Source of the DNA: Nitrospirota bacterium
GTDB lineage: Bacteria > Nitrospirota > UBA9217
Direction: 5' to 3'
NCBI GenBank assembly: GCA_023229435.1
Contig: JALNZF010000012.1
Location: 1-64,000 of the forward strand
Length of the DNA stretch: 64,000 bases
Shown here: one piece after another, positions 1 through 7,092 of the stretch
Layout of the letters: each line of letters begins with the position of its first letter
Numbering within the stretch: position 1 is the first letter of the stretch
The notes under the pieces: model-generated
Database searches by the model: none
Told to the model about the DNA's origin: nothing
What the model saw: only the letters and a program-made list of their open reading frames with translations
Made by a program: the position numbers and the translations under genes

Positions 1-469
1 TAAAAAGAGCGGCTTCGATCATTCGCATGTCAGCGGGGACGATTTTCCCCGCCTCGAGCAGAACGACATCGCCCGGCACAAGCCGGGAAGCGGAGATGGT
101 TTCCGGCATGCCGTTTCTCATGACTGCTGCGGACGGCGCGGCCATTTTTTTCAGGGCAGCCATGGCCTTTTCCGCGCGGTATTCCTGGATAAACCCGACA
201 ACCGCGTTCAGGACAACAATGACAATGATGGCAATCGTGTCCGAGACTTCGCCGATGAAGCCTGAAATAAGCGCGGCGGCAATGAGGATGAGTATCATGA
301 AGTCCTTGAACTGGTCGAGGAACATCATGAATGGAGACTTCTTCTTCTCCACCAGTTCGTTCGGGCCGTACTGATCGAGGCGCGCCCGCGCCTCATCGCT
401 GCCGAGCCCCTGCGGCGTCGTCTTCTGTTCTGCCAGTACCTCTTCAACACTGAGTCGATGCGAATGCAC
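1..469 (-). CDS. Cation-transporting P-type ATPase, N-terminal part (cut by window edge)
   Basis: The first 156 residues are visible; the rest lies beyond base 1. The segment holds the cation-ATPase N-terminal domain (SVEEVLAEQ..., PNELVEKKKSP), TM1 and TM2 around residues 57-92, the conserved FIQEYRAEKAMAALKKM stretch and the start of the actuator domain (LVPGDVVLLEAGKIVPADMR). This is the P2 (Ca2+/Mn2+, SERCA/PMR1-like) pattern. I chose the GTG at 469 because a GGAGG lies just upstream and the frame opens there. The gene follows the zinc-ribbon gene on the same strand, downstream of a Mn2+ riboswitch, so manganese (or calcium) export is the favoured role. The catalytic DKTGT and ion-binding helices are not visible, so the substrate is inferred from context. 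Confidence 0.88.
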   Translation of the reverse strand, partial: MHSHRLSVEEVLAEQKTTPQGLGSDEARARLDQYGPNELVEKKKSPFMMFLDQFKDFMILILIAAALISGFIGEVSDTIAIIVIVVLNAVVGFIQEYRAEKAMAALKKMAAPSAAVMRNGMPETISASRLVPGDVVLLEAGKIVPADMRMIEAALF

Positions 470-604
470 AATACCTCCAGAAACAATACTCCGGACGGTC
501 CGGGATCAAAGTGACAACGACGGCGGGACGGGCGGACCGCAATTGCATCTCATCCGGCTTGTCCCCTCTCAGCCCTGGCATCACAAAAAACGCGGGCCGC
601 CATG

Positions 605-904
605 CTACTTCTTAAAAACGCTGAAGAGTTTGTCGAGGCCCATCTTGTCCATCTTTGCCACCTGCTCCATCTCTCCGGCGTCGAGCCAGACCCCGTCGCA
701 CTCGGAACATTTGTCGATCTTAATTTCCTTGTAGTCTATCTCGATCAGTTCCATCCCGCACTTGGGGCACATCATAAAGTGAAGTTCTTTCCGTTTTTTC
801 TTTTCTTCCCCGGCAAGCCGCCTGTGTTTTTCCTCCTCGAGCTTCTTCTTTTCCTCAAATGCCATTCTCGCAAAATATTCCGCTTCTTTTTCACTTGGCC
901 GCAT
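605..904 (-). CDS. TFIIB-type zinc-ribbon protein
   Basis: A 99-residue protein. The first 40 residues are a charged, probably helical or coiled-coil stretch (EEKKKLEEEKHRR). Then comes a zinc ribbon with two CxxC pairs, CPKCGMELIEI and CSECDGVWLDAGEME, the signature of the zf-TFIIB family (COG3809-like). No catalytic role is established for these small proteins. It lies between the Mn2+ riboswitch and a P-type ATPase on the same strand and is probably co-transcribed with both, so it may help metal homeostasis; that link is inference. A purine-rich ribosome site (GAAAGGGGGAAT on the minus strand) precedes the ATG. Confidence 0.85.
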   Translation of the reverse strand: MRPSEKEAEYFARMAFEEKKKLEEEKHRRLAGEEKKKRKELHFMMCPKCGMELIEIDYKEIKIDKCSECDGVWLDAGEMEQVAKMDKMGLDKLFSVFKK

Positions 905-952
905 TTCAATTCCCCCTTTCTTTTATTTTTGGTAACTGCTCAGGTCAAACCT

Positions 953-1102
953 TAACAGGTTGTTGAAAAACACTTAGTTTACCCTTCGACCCTTCGGCAA
1001 GCTCAGGGCTCAGGGCGAACGGAGCGTGTATTGAATTTATTCGTATTTATCCGTTCGTGGTGAGCCTGTCGAACCACAAAAAGACTTTTTCAACAGCCTG
1101 TT
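953..1102. repeat. 150-bp palindromic repeat, copy A (MITE-like)
   Basis: The ends are inverted (AACAGGTTGTTGAAAAA and TTTTTCAACAGCCTGTT). The interior carries CTTCGACCCTTCGGCAAGC and CGTTCGTGGTGAGCCTGTCG. The same element lies in reverse orientation at 2242-2389, and a third element with the same ends is at 21514-21690. There is no transposase, so it would need mobilisation in trans. This copy sits in the leader between the Mn2+ riboswitch terminator and the zinc-ribbon gene. Confidence 0.8.
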
Positions 1103-1141
1103 AAAAACAAACCGTTCATGCTGCCTTGCTTTATTCGGGCC

Positions 1142-1189
1142 AAAAAAAAGACCTTTACCGCCGCAGAATATATTGCGCGATAAAGGTCT
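1142..1189 (-). terminator. Intrinsic terminator of the Mn2+ riboswitch
   Basis: Read on the minus strand, AAGACCTTTATCGC pairs with GCGGTAAAGGTCTT and is followed by eight T. The 5' arm of this hairpin (GACCTTTA) is also the 3' strand of riboswitch stem P1, so aptamer folding and termination exclude each other. That geometry fits a metal-bound ON switch. Confidence 0.85.
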
Positions 1190-1275
1190 TGCTTGTTAGT
1201 GTTATCTAACTCGTGGTACCGGGCTCTTATCGAGCCGTGCTGTCGATAGCCACGATTCAGCTACTCCCCTTTATT
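1178..1275 (-). promoter_or_regulatory. yybP-ykoY manganese riboswitch
   Basis: On the minus strand the leader reads UAAAGGGGAGUAGCU at its 5' end and GCAAGACCUUUA at its 3' end; these pair to form P1. Between them lie CUAUCGACAGCACGGCUC and GAGCCCGGUACCACGAG, giving the two coaxial arms with the L1 and L3 loops of this class. All three are hallmarks of RF00080, which senses Mn2+ and controls Mn exporters (MntP, TerC/YoaB-type proteins, P-type ATPases). The next genes on this strand are a zinc-ribbon protein and a P-type ATPase, as expected for a manganese efflux locus. A covariance-model search would confirm it. Confidence 0.88.
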
Positions 1276-1284
1276 GACATTGTA

Positions 1285-1314
1285 ATGCTACCAGAGGTCG
1301 AGTCCCGATGTCAA
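1285..1314 (-). promoter_or_regulatory. Sigma70-type promoter of the riboswitch transcript
   Basis: TTGACA (1314-1309) and TAGCAT (1290-1285) are separated by 18 bases on the minus strand. Transcription would start near 1278, a few bases before the first base of the riboswitch P1 stem. Confidence 0.65.
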
Positions 1315-1487
1315 GTCATCTTTGCCCCGGGGTAGTGGAGAAATGATTGCCTGGATTAAAGTTAAAATGAATGGATCAGGAGAATAACAGGAGGACGGAT
1401 CGCCGCTACCATCCGTCCTCAGGCGGGGCACCGGGAAAAAAGGTAAAAAAAGATAAGACTCCATCCCTGCAGGTACAGAATAAATAG

Positions 1488-1496
1488 TGGTATAAT
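1488..1496 (+). promoter_or_regulatory. Extended -10 element upstream of exported OB-like gene
   Basis: TGGTATAAT, an extended -10 element (TG-n-TATAAT), lies about 55 bases before the ATG at 1552. No clear -35 is visible, as is usual for extended -10 promoters. Confidence 0.45.
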
Positions 1497-1551
1497 TTGA
1501 TTTTCCGGCCGTCATGGCCGGACATTCTTTTCTCTCAAGGAGGGGATAACA

Positions 1552-2010
1552 ATGAAGACGTTGAGAATGATCGTATTGGTGCTCTTAGTCGCAGGGATGG
1601 TTTTACCTCCTGCCGCATTTGCGCAGCGTGGCATGAGGTGGAAGGGCAGCGGAGGCTGGGGCTCCGGAGCCCCGTACGGACGGATGTACGATTCAAAGAC
1701 CGTGGAAACAGTATCCGGTGAAGTTATCAACCTTGCGCTCCTGACCCCGACAAAGGGAATGGGTCAGGGTATTCACCTACTTCTAAAGACGGACAAGGAG
1801 ACGATCCCGGTCCATTTAGGGCCTGCCTGGTTCATCGAAAACCAGGACCTCAAGATCGAGAAGGGAGATCGCATCGATGTGAGAGGATCGCGCATCATGT
1901 TCCAGCAGAAGCCCGCGATCATTGCCGCGGAGGTCAAAAAAGGGAGTGAAACCCTCATGCTCAGAGACGATAACGGGTTCCCGGTCTGGAGCGGCTGGAG
2001 ACGTCGTTAG
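1552..2010 (+). CDS. Exported OB-fold-like protein (MamS-like)
   Basis: 152 residues with a clear signal peptide (hydrophobic core about 5-18, cleavage after AAFAQ). A Gly/Trp/Arg-rich linker follows (RWKGSGGWGSG), then a compact beta-rich domain from about residue 50: VSGEVINLALLTP, GIHLLLKTDKETIPVHLGP, GDRIDVRGSRIM. This resembles the small periplasmic OB-like proteins that include magnetosome MamS and many short exported proteins in anaerobes. The function is unknown; a role in the periplasm is all the sequence supports. The start is secure: AAGGAGGGG lies 9 bases before the ATG. The gene stands alone, divergent from the riboswitch transcript. Confidence 0.75.
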   Translation: MKTLRMIVLVLLVAGMVLPPAAFAQRGMRWKGSGGWGSGAPYGRMYDSKTVETVSGEVINLALLTPTKGMGQGIHLLLKTDKETIPVHLGPAWFIENQDLKIEKGDRIDVRGSRIMFQQKPAIIAAEVKKGSETLMLRDDNGFPVWSGWRRR

Positions 2011-2096
2011 TTTTAGCAAATCTCCATCGCAAGCGAATGGACACAGGGTGACTTTCAAACACAGTCCGGCCGGATGAATTTTTTTCAAGGACATCC

Positions 2097-2192
2097 ATGA
2101 AGATATTTCTGCTTGCGTTCGTGGTCCTGAATCACATTGTGGGCTGTGTCGCGCATCATCCCGGTCCATTAACGGTGTCCGTTTTACCCTGA
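2097..2192 (+). CDS. Possible short lipoprotein peptide
   Basis: A 31-codon frame with AAGG six bases before its ATG: a hydrophobic signal ending in a lipobox-like LNHIVGC, then a short tail. The stop codon is the loop of a small hairpin (TTTTACCC-TGA-GGGTAAAA, 2182-2200), with a T-run 10 bases later. It may be an entericidin-like lipoprotein or the severed start of a longer gene; the palindromic repeat begins 50 bases downstream. Length and composition alone do not prove it is translated. Confidence 0.3.
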   Translation: MKIFLLAFVVLNHIVGCVAHHPGPLTVSVLP

Positions 2193-2241
2193 GGGTAAAA
2201 TAGGGGGAGTTTTTTTATTCTTGCTATCTTTGTCAAGGTCA

Positions 2242-2389
2242 AACAGGTTGTTGAAAAAGTCTTTTTGTGGTTCGACAGGCTCACCACGAACGGATAAATG
2301 CTAAAAATATCAATACACGCTCCGTTCTCACTGAGCCCTGAGCTTGCCGAAGGGTCGAAGGGCATACGGTGCGTTTTTCAATGTTCCTG
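2242..2389. repeat. Palindromic repeat, copy B (inverted relative to copy A)
   Basis: It matches the reverse complement of copy A over nearly its whole length (GTTCGACAGGCTCACCACGA, then GAGCTTGCCGAAGGGTCGAAG). The left end is intact (AACAGGTTGTTGAAAAAGTC); the right end has decayed (GTTTTTCAATGTTCCTG). It lies directly against a remnant of an outer-membrane protein gene. Confidence 0.75.
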
Positions 2390-2515
2390 AGCGCTGAATG
2401 GTCGCTGATGAAGAACCGGGCGGGAGAGTGCGATCTCCAGACCAGCAAGGAGAACGCGACGGGGACGAGCACGACGAACAATATCGTCTCGCTGGCGGTA
2501 AAGTATAACTATTAA
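2390..2515 (+). pseudogene. C-terminal remnant of an outer-membrane beta-barrel gene
   Basis: About 41 codons remain in frame (ATG at 2381, inside the repeat end). The product ends NNIVSLAVKYNY, with alternating hydrophobic residues and a terminal aromatic. This is the beta-signal read by the BAM complex at the end of outer-membrane barrels (DUF481-like proteins end this way). No upstream barrel sequence is present; the frame meets the palindromic repeat. I read it as a gene tail left by deletion or repeat insertion. The rest of this stretch (2516-2716) holds no gene, only an inverted repeat TTTGCTTGCCG / CGGCAAGCAAA near 2542 and 2612. Confidence 0.5.
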
Positions 2516-2716
2516 AAGAGTTAAGGGAAGCAAAACCGCTTTGCTTGCCGACGATCTCCCCAAAACTCAATCTTTTTCAGTGATGCTACGTTTTCTAAAC
2601 TTTCCCGGCAAGCAAAGTTCTCCTTTGTTTCTCCTCAATAGGGGGGGAGGCAAAAAGGGGCATTGTATCAATCATCCCATTCAGTTATTCATAACCCGCT
2701 TATTCAAAGTGTTGTC

Positions 2717-2745
2717 TTGACTACCCTTGCGATATTGCTTATACT
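2717..2745 (+). promoter_or_regulatory. Sigma70-type promoter of the small ORF at 2842
   Basis: TTGACT (2717-2722) and TATACT (2740-2745) with a 17-base spacer. The start would be near 2752, giving a leader of about 90 bases before the 60-residue gene. Confidence 0.6.
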
Positions 2746-2841
2746 TGGCTTCGTTAAAGTGCGGGCTGGCAAGCTATTTCGGTATTGTCTTGATCCTTGT
2801 TGGATCAGGTTTGTTTACTAAAATATGAGGGGAGAAAATGA

Positions 2842-3024
2842 ATGTTAAAAAAGAATGACATGCCTCTTTGTGAAGCGGCAAATTATTTCAAGGAAGAGAT
2901 TCTTGAGATCATGCCGGATATCGCGGCGGCCCAACTCGCTGACATGGTGTCATTATATATTTACTATCAATATGGCATTACCAAAGAAGAAGCAAAAAAA
3001 GTTATTGAGAAAACCTGTTTATGA
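2842..3024 (+). CDS. Small hypothetical protein (60 aa)
   Basis: Unrecognised. The product is compact, acidic and predicted helical (CEAANYFKEEILEIMPD, AAAQLADMVSLYIYYQYG, TKEEAKKVIEK), with no signal peptide or metal motif. A GGGGAG ribosome site lies 8 bases before this ATG and a good sigma70 promoter lies upstream. An ATG at 2838 in another frame stops after six codons. The helical composition and regulatory context make it a likely real gene; no function can be given. Confidence 0.55.
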   Translation: MLKKNDMPLCEAANYFKEEILEIMPDIAAAQLADMVSLYIYYQYGITKEEAKKVIEKTCL

Positions 3025-3148
3025 GAACTTGGATTAATTACACTTTATAGTATCCCCGCATGGTCTTTTTGAGTTACCGTTTCAAGATAGAAGCCGGCAA
3101 CCACGGCATGAAACAGTGGAATTTCAAGGAATGAAAACCGCGTGAGTT

Positions 3149-3349
3149 TCAAACTCGCTGTCGTAGATCTGCCCGGGGCGGCGAGGGTTTCACTTCACTA
3201 CTATATAGAAGCGATCTGTCGAGTTTCGCGATGACAGCATACTCCCCGCCGATCTTCTGCTGTTTGCACTTGGCTCCCCAAACAGATTCCGACCCGAACT
3301 CCCTCTTGAATATCTCGGTGATGTACCACTCCAGCCGGGAAATCAGTTC
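3149..3349 (-). pseudogene. Probable gene remnant, unknown family
   Basis: A 66-codon open frame on the minus strand reads like real protein (ELISRLEWYITEIFKREFG, then WGAKCKQQKIGGEYAVIAKL). It is preceded directly by an in-frame TAA and has no ATG or ribosome site. It is probably the surviving piece of a larger gene, but I cannot name the family. The flanks (3025-3148 and 3350-3444) show no other gene. Confidence 0.3.
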
Positions 3350-3444
3350 TTAACAAAATATTGAAAACAGCATGTCACCGATAAAGTCCTTCGAGGATGA
3401 CAGCGCAGAAATATTTTCGGTTTGCGCCGAAGTCGACGCTCCAC

Positions 3445-4146
3445 TTATGCAAGGATCACCCGCACATCGAGCGCTGCCGCGCCCCTGGCGTAAACGCGGA
3501 CGGGGTTGAGATCGATCTCTTTGATCTCGGGATAGTCGGCCATAAGCTTCGACAGGGCGGTCATGATCGAAAGCGCGGCCTCCTGGTCGAGCGCCGGACT
3601 TCCCCGGAACCCTTTCAGGAACATGCCTGCCCGGGTCCGGGCGATCATGTCGAGCAGCTCCTCGCGCGTCATGGGCAGGATGCCGAAGACCGCGTCTTTC
3701 AGCGCTTCGACCCAGACGCCGCCGAGCCCGAAGGCAATGGAGGGGCCGAACTGTTCGTCGCGCAGACCGCCGATCAAAAGCTCAAGCCCGGCAGGCATCA
3801 TCTTCTCGATCAGAAAATACCGGATCATGCTTCCCGGCGCCCGTGACGCGGTCATATTCTTCATCGTCGTTATCGAGGCCGAAAGCGCCGCGCTGGTGGC
3901 GATGTTCAGCATCACAGCCCCCGCGTCGGTTTTGTGCAGGATATCGGGGGAAACGGCCTTGAGCACGACGGGAAAGCCGAGCTTCTCGCCGGCGGCCACG
4001 ATGGCCTTGTGGTCGGAGGGCTCGACCAGCACATGCCGCGGGACGAGAATACCCGCCGAGCTCGCAAGCTCCTTGCCCTCGTGTTCGAAGAGCGCCTTGC
4101 GGCCTTCTTGTAATGCGGATTGAATGATCTCTTGTGGAGTTTTCAT
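3445..4146 (-). CDS. acdB: ADP-forming acetyl-CoA synthetase, beta (ATP-grasp) subunit
   Basis: 233 residues of ATP-grasp fold, the usual size for the separate beta subunit. Visible elements are GFPVVLKAVSPDILHKTDAG (nucleotide-binding lysine and phosphohistidine-contact region) and the C-terminal EIDLNPVRVY of the ATP-grasp core. With the alpha subunit it converts acyl-CoA + ADP + Pi to acid + CoA + ATP in the cytoplasm, conserving energy from acetate or other acids. I prefer the ATG at 4146; a TTG at 4170 would add eight residues and neither has a strong ribosome site. It lies 200 bases downstream of the alpha gene, with a palindromic repeat between them. Confidence 0.88.
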   Translation of the reverse strand: MKTPQEIIQSALQEGRKALFEHEGKELASSAGILVPRHVLVEPSDHKAIVAAGEKLGFPVVLKAVSPDILHKTDAGAVMLNIATSAALSASITTMKNMTASRAPGSMIRYFLIEKMMPAGLELLIGGLRDEQFGPSIAFGLGGVWVEALKDAVFGILPMTREELLDMIARTRAGMFLKGFRGSPALDQEAALSIMTALSKLMADYPEIKEIDLNPVRVYARGAAALDVRVILA

Positions 4147-4171
4147 AACGCGATCTTCAGTTACAACCAAT

Positions 4172-4254
4172 CCCCCTCACCTCGGTCCTCTCCCTCGTGG
4201 GGGAGAGGATGCAAACCTCCCTCGCCCCTTGCGGGAGAGGGCTGGGGTGAGGGG
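4172..4254. repeat. REP-like GC-rich palindrome
   Basis: An imperfect inverted repeat of about 83 bp: CCCCCTCACCTCGGTCCTCT at one end pairs with AGGGCTGGGGTGAGGGG at the other, and an inner hairpin CTCTCCCtcgtgGGGGAGAG lies inside. It sits between the alpha and beta acetyl-CoA synthetase genes, where such elements often act as mRNA-processing or partial termination sites and could set subunit ratio. Confidence 0.65.
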
Positions 4255-4346
4255 TCGATTCAAGTTCAAACATCGCGCGAACAGGTCAAGGCTTCGACGT
4301 GAGTTCAGCCGAACGTACCGAGGAGAATAACGCGATCGTTTTTTGT

Positions 4347-5717
4347 CTAAGTCTTTCTGCACGTCGCTTTTCTGAGTGCCGCAAGCGCCCGCACCGCGCG
4401 CTCGGGCGACGGGTAGACGGGGATGCCGAGTTTCACCAGTGAGAACATGGCCTCTTGCGTATAGCCCAGGCCCTGCAGGATACAGCAGGTTACCGGTTTC
4501 TTCGCCTCGTGGCAGGCGCGGGCTATCATGCCGGTCGCTTCTTCGGTCACGGTGGTGGCGCCCATCAGCACGATGACCACCGCGGCATCGTAGTGCGGCA
4601 GCGCTTCTTTGAGTGCCGTGTAATAGTCCTCATTTTTTCCGCTGCCGGTGATATCAATGGGGTTCCGTGTTACAAAGAAAGAGGGGAAGGTCCGGCCGAG
4701 CCGCTCCTGTACCTCCTGCGGCATGACCGGCATCGTGAATCCTTCCTGTTGGGCCTGATCGGAAGCCGCGACTGCCATACCGCCGCCGTTCGTCACGATC
4801 AGGAGACGGTCCCCTATGCAGGGATAGTTCATGAGCGTAACCGCCTTTGCCGCGTCGATCATGTGATCGAAGCCGTAGGCTTCGACAGATCCGGCCTGCC
4901 GGAAGGCGGCCTGATACAGTCCGTACTTTCCCGCCAGCGTTGCCGTGTGAGACGCAACGGCAGCGGCCCCCAGTTCATATTTGCCCGCTTTCCAGACCAC
5001 GAGCGGTTTGTCCGCCGCGAACGCCTTTGCCGCGCGCAGGAACTTTTTCCCATCGGCCACAGACTCCATGTACATGGCGACCGCACTGGTCTGCGGGTCC
5101 TCTCTAAAATAGTCGAGGCAGTCCGCATCATCCACATCAAGCCGGTTGCCGTAGTTCACGGCCTTGGCAATGCCCATGCCGTCCCGGGCGAACGCTTCCA
5201 TCAGGATGACGGTGATGGCGCCGCTCTGCGAGATGATCGAGAGACGTCCCGCCACGGGCCTCGATACGCGCTCCCGGGAGACAAAGAAACTGTCGAGCCC
5301 ATTGTCCGTGTTGTACACGCCGAGACAGTTCGGTCCGATGACCCGGATGCCATGCTGCTTTGTTTTTTCAGCGATACGCTTCTGCATGGCGATACCCTCG
5401 TCGCCTGCCTCGGCAAATCCGGAACTGATGATGATGACCCGGCGAATGCCTTTTTCATGCAGGGCGTCGATCTCCTTTTCCACGAGCGGAGAGGGCAGGG
5501 CGATGATGGCCAGATCGATCGGGTCCGGTATTGACCCGATGGCCGGGTAACAGCGGTGTCCGAGCAGATTCTCATGCTTCGGGTTCACGGGATAGACCGC
5601 GCCGTTAAAGTGGGCGAGGTTCTCCAGAATGGCTGTTCCGGGCTTGGTGGGCTTGTCCGTGGCGCCGATGAGCGCGACGGTCCTGGGGTAGAAGAATTCG
5701 TGGAGTTCGTGGGCCAT
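4347..5717 (-). CDS. acdA: ADP-forming acetyl-CoA synthetase, alpha subunit
   Basis: 456 residues, standard for the separate alpha subunit. The order is a CoA-binding Rossmann domain (VALIGATDKPTKPG, residues 14-27), then succinyl-CoA-ligase-like domains (VIGPNCLGVYN about 126-136; IISQSGAITV about 161-170), with His257 in ASHTATLAGK. That histidine is at the position phosphorylated in characterised archaeal enzymes. Partnered with the ATP-grasp subunit downstream it makes ATP from acyl-CoA. The start at 5717 gives the expected N-terminus, although the ribosome site is weak. Confidence 0.92.
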   Translation of the reverse strand: MAHELHEFFYPRTVALIGATDKPTKPGTAILENLAHFNGAVYPVNPKHENLLGHRCYPAIGSIPDPIDLAIIALPSPLVEKEIDALHEKGIRRVIIISSGFAEAGDEGIAMQKRIAEKTKQHGIRVIGPNCLGVYNTDNGLDSFFVSRERVSRPVAGRLSIISQSGAITVILMEAFARDGMGIAKAVNYGNRLDVDDADCLDYFREDPQTSAVAMYMESVADGKKFLRAAKAFAADKPLVVWKAGKYELGAAAVASHTATLAGKYGLYQAAFRQAGSVEAYGFDHMIDAAKAVTLMNYPCIGDRLLIVTNGGGMAVAASDQAQQEGFTMPVMPQEVQERLGRTFPSFFVTRNPIDITGSGKNEDYYTALKEALPHYDAAVVIVLMGATTVTEEATGMIARACHEAKKPVTCCILQGLGYTQEAMFSLVKLGIPVYPSPERAVRALAALRKATCRKT

Positions 5718-5780
5718 GATTTAAAATATCATATTTTCGTGGCAAATGTAAGGGATATTCCCGCATTTATTCAAGCGCAG

Positions 5781-5800
5781 GAAGTCCGGGGCCGGACTTC
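5781..5800. promoter_or_regulatory. 9-bp-arm inverted repeat in divergent intergenic region
   Basis: GAAGTCCGG-GG-CCGGACTTC is perfect over 9 bases per arm, between the divergent acetyl-CoA synthetase and polyferredoxin genes. It could be an operator for a dimeric regulator or an RNA hairpin in a leader. No other feature is visible in 5718-5929. Confidence 0.4.
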
Positions 5801-5929
5801 GGTGTTGAGCTTCCACCTGCTTTCGCCATATGCATTGCCGGGGAATTCTCATACATAACCAGTATGCCGCAGGGGATATTCATCGCTTTTTTATGATTTC
5901 CGTCATATCGAAAAAACTGAAAATGCAGT

Positions 5930-6952
5930 ATGATTACAACCATGGAAGGTCAAATAAAGTATATTCGTTTTCTGCGATACGCGGTGCAGTTCGGTTTTCT
6001 CGCGCTCACGGTATTCATCGGCTACCGGTTTTATCAGTTCGTCCTGCATTTCGAGGTCGCGGGCCAGCCGTTCGTCCAGAGACCGCCGTCGGTGGACGGC
6101 TTCCTGGCGATCGGCGGGCTCATGGCCTTCAAGTTATTTCTCCTGACCGGCATTGTCGAACCAGTGCATCCGTCCGGCTTCATCATGTTCGCGGCGATCC
6201 TCGGCGTCTCCCTCGCCATGAAAAAGGGCTTCTGTGGCTGGATCTGCCCCGTCGGCACGCTGTCGCAGTATGTCTGGATGGCGGGGGAGAAGGTGTTCGG
6301 GAGGAACTTCCGCATCGGTCCCTTCACGGACATCTCCCTCCGGTCGATCAAGTACCTTCTCCTTGGTCTCTTCCTGTTCCTGATCGGCATTGCCATGCCG
6401 ACGAGCATGATGGCACTGTTCTTTATCGCCGACTACTACAAGATCGTGGACGTGCGGATGTTGAAGTTCTTCACCGAGATGACCACGCTCACCATGTGGG
6501 TCCTCATCGCGCTCGGCGTGCTCTCCCTGTTGTACAAGAACTTCTGGTGCCGCTATCTTTGCCCCTACGGCGCGCTTCTTGGTTTGCTCAGCAGATTCAG
6601 CCCATTCAAGGTGCGGCGGAACGAAGAGAAGTGCATCCACTGTCATGCCTGCACCGAGCACTGTCCGTCATTGATCGATGTGGAGAAAAAAGAGGTAGTG
6701 AAATCAGAGGAATGCTTCGGATGCCTGACCTGCGTAAGCCGTTGCCCCGCCGAAGGCGCGCTCGATCTCACTGCCGGTATTGGTAAAAAAGTCCGGATCG
6801 TACAGCCCTGGCTCTTTCCCGTTTTCCTGATCGCGCTGTTCTATCTGGTGATCGGCATTGGTATTGTGACGGACAACTGGCATTCGAAGATTCCCTACGA
6901 GGAGTATCAGCGGCTCATTCCGGAAGTGCAGAAGGACTTTATGAAGCGGTAA
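5930..6952 (+). CDS. NapH/CcoG-like membrane polyferredoxin
   Basis: 340 residues, integral membrane iron-sulfur protein. About five hydrophobic segments are visible; two cytoplasmic CxxxCP motifs follow TM helices (CGWICP 102-107, CRYLCP 207-212), the hallmark of NapH, NosR and RdxA/CcoG. Two [4Fe-4S] sets follow (C235, C238, C241, C245 and C262, C265, C268, C272), then a final TM near 290-310. Such proteins move electrons between the quinol pool or ferredoxin and periplasmic partners. No terminal reductase gene is adjacent, so the partner is unknown. The alternative ATG at 5942 is almost as likely; neither start has a strong ribosome site. Confidence 0.85.
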   Translation: MITTMEGQIKYIRFLRYAVQFGFLALTVFIGYRFYQFVLHFEVAGQPFVQRPPSVDGFLAIGGLMAFKLFLLTGIVEPVHPSGFIMFAAILGVSLAMKKGFCGWICPVGTLSQYVWMAGEKVFGRNFRIGPFTDISLRSIKYLLLGLFLFLIGIAMPTSMMALFFIADYYKIVDVRMLKFFTEMTTLTMWVLIALGVLSLLYKNFWCRYLCPYGALLGLLSRFSPFKVRRNEEKCIHCHACTEHCPSLIDVEKKEVVKSEECFGCLTCVSRCPAEGALDLTAGIGKKVRIVQPWLFPVFLIALFYLVIGIGIVTDNWHSKIPYEEYQRLIPEVQKDFMKR

Positions 6953-7092
6953 GCGCAACTCAATGCGCTCTCTCTCCGTCTCGTCAAGGACCTAACCGAC
7001 TGATTAACCCCATCAGTATCAATCTCCTTGCTATTTCTCGCCAACTGTAATATCTTTTCCCCTGAAAGAGTTTGTTCGAGGCCCTTGATAAT

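Noticed and set aside
2855..3037. Alternative 60-codon frame overlapping the small gene at 2842
   Set aside because: No ribosome site and an Arg/Cys-rich product, whereas the frame at 2842 has a good site and helical composition.
4455..5534. Plus-strand open frame of 359 codons
   Set aside because: Antisense to the acetyl-CoA synthetase alpha gene, whose CoA-binding and His257 motifs are clear.
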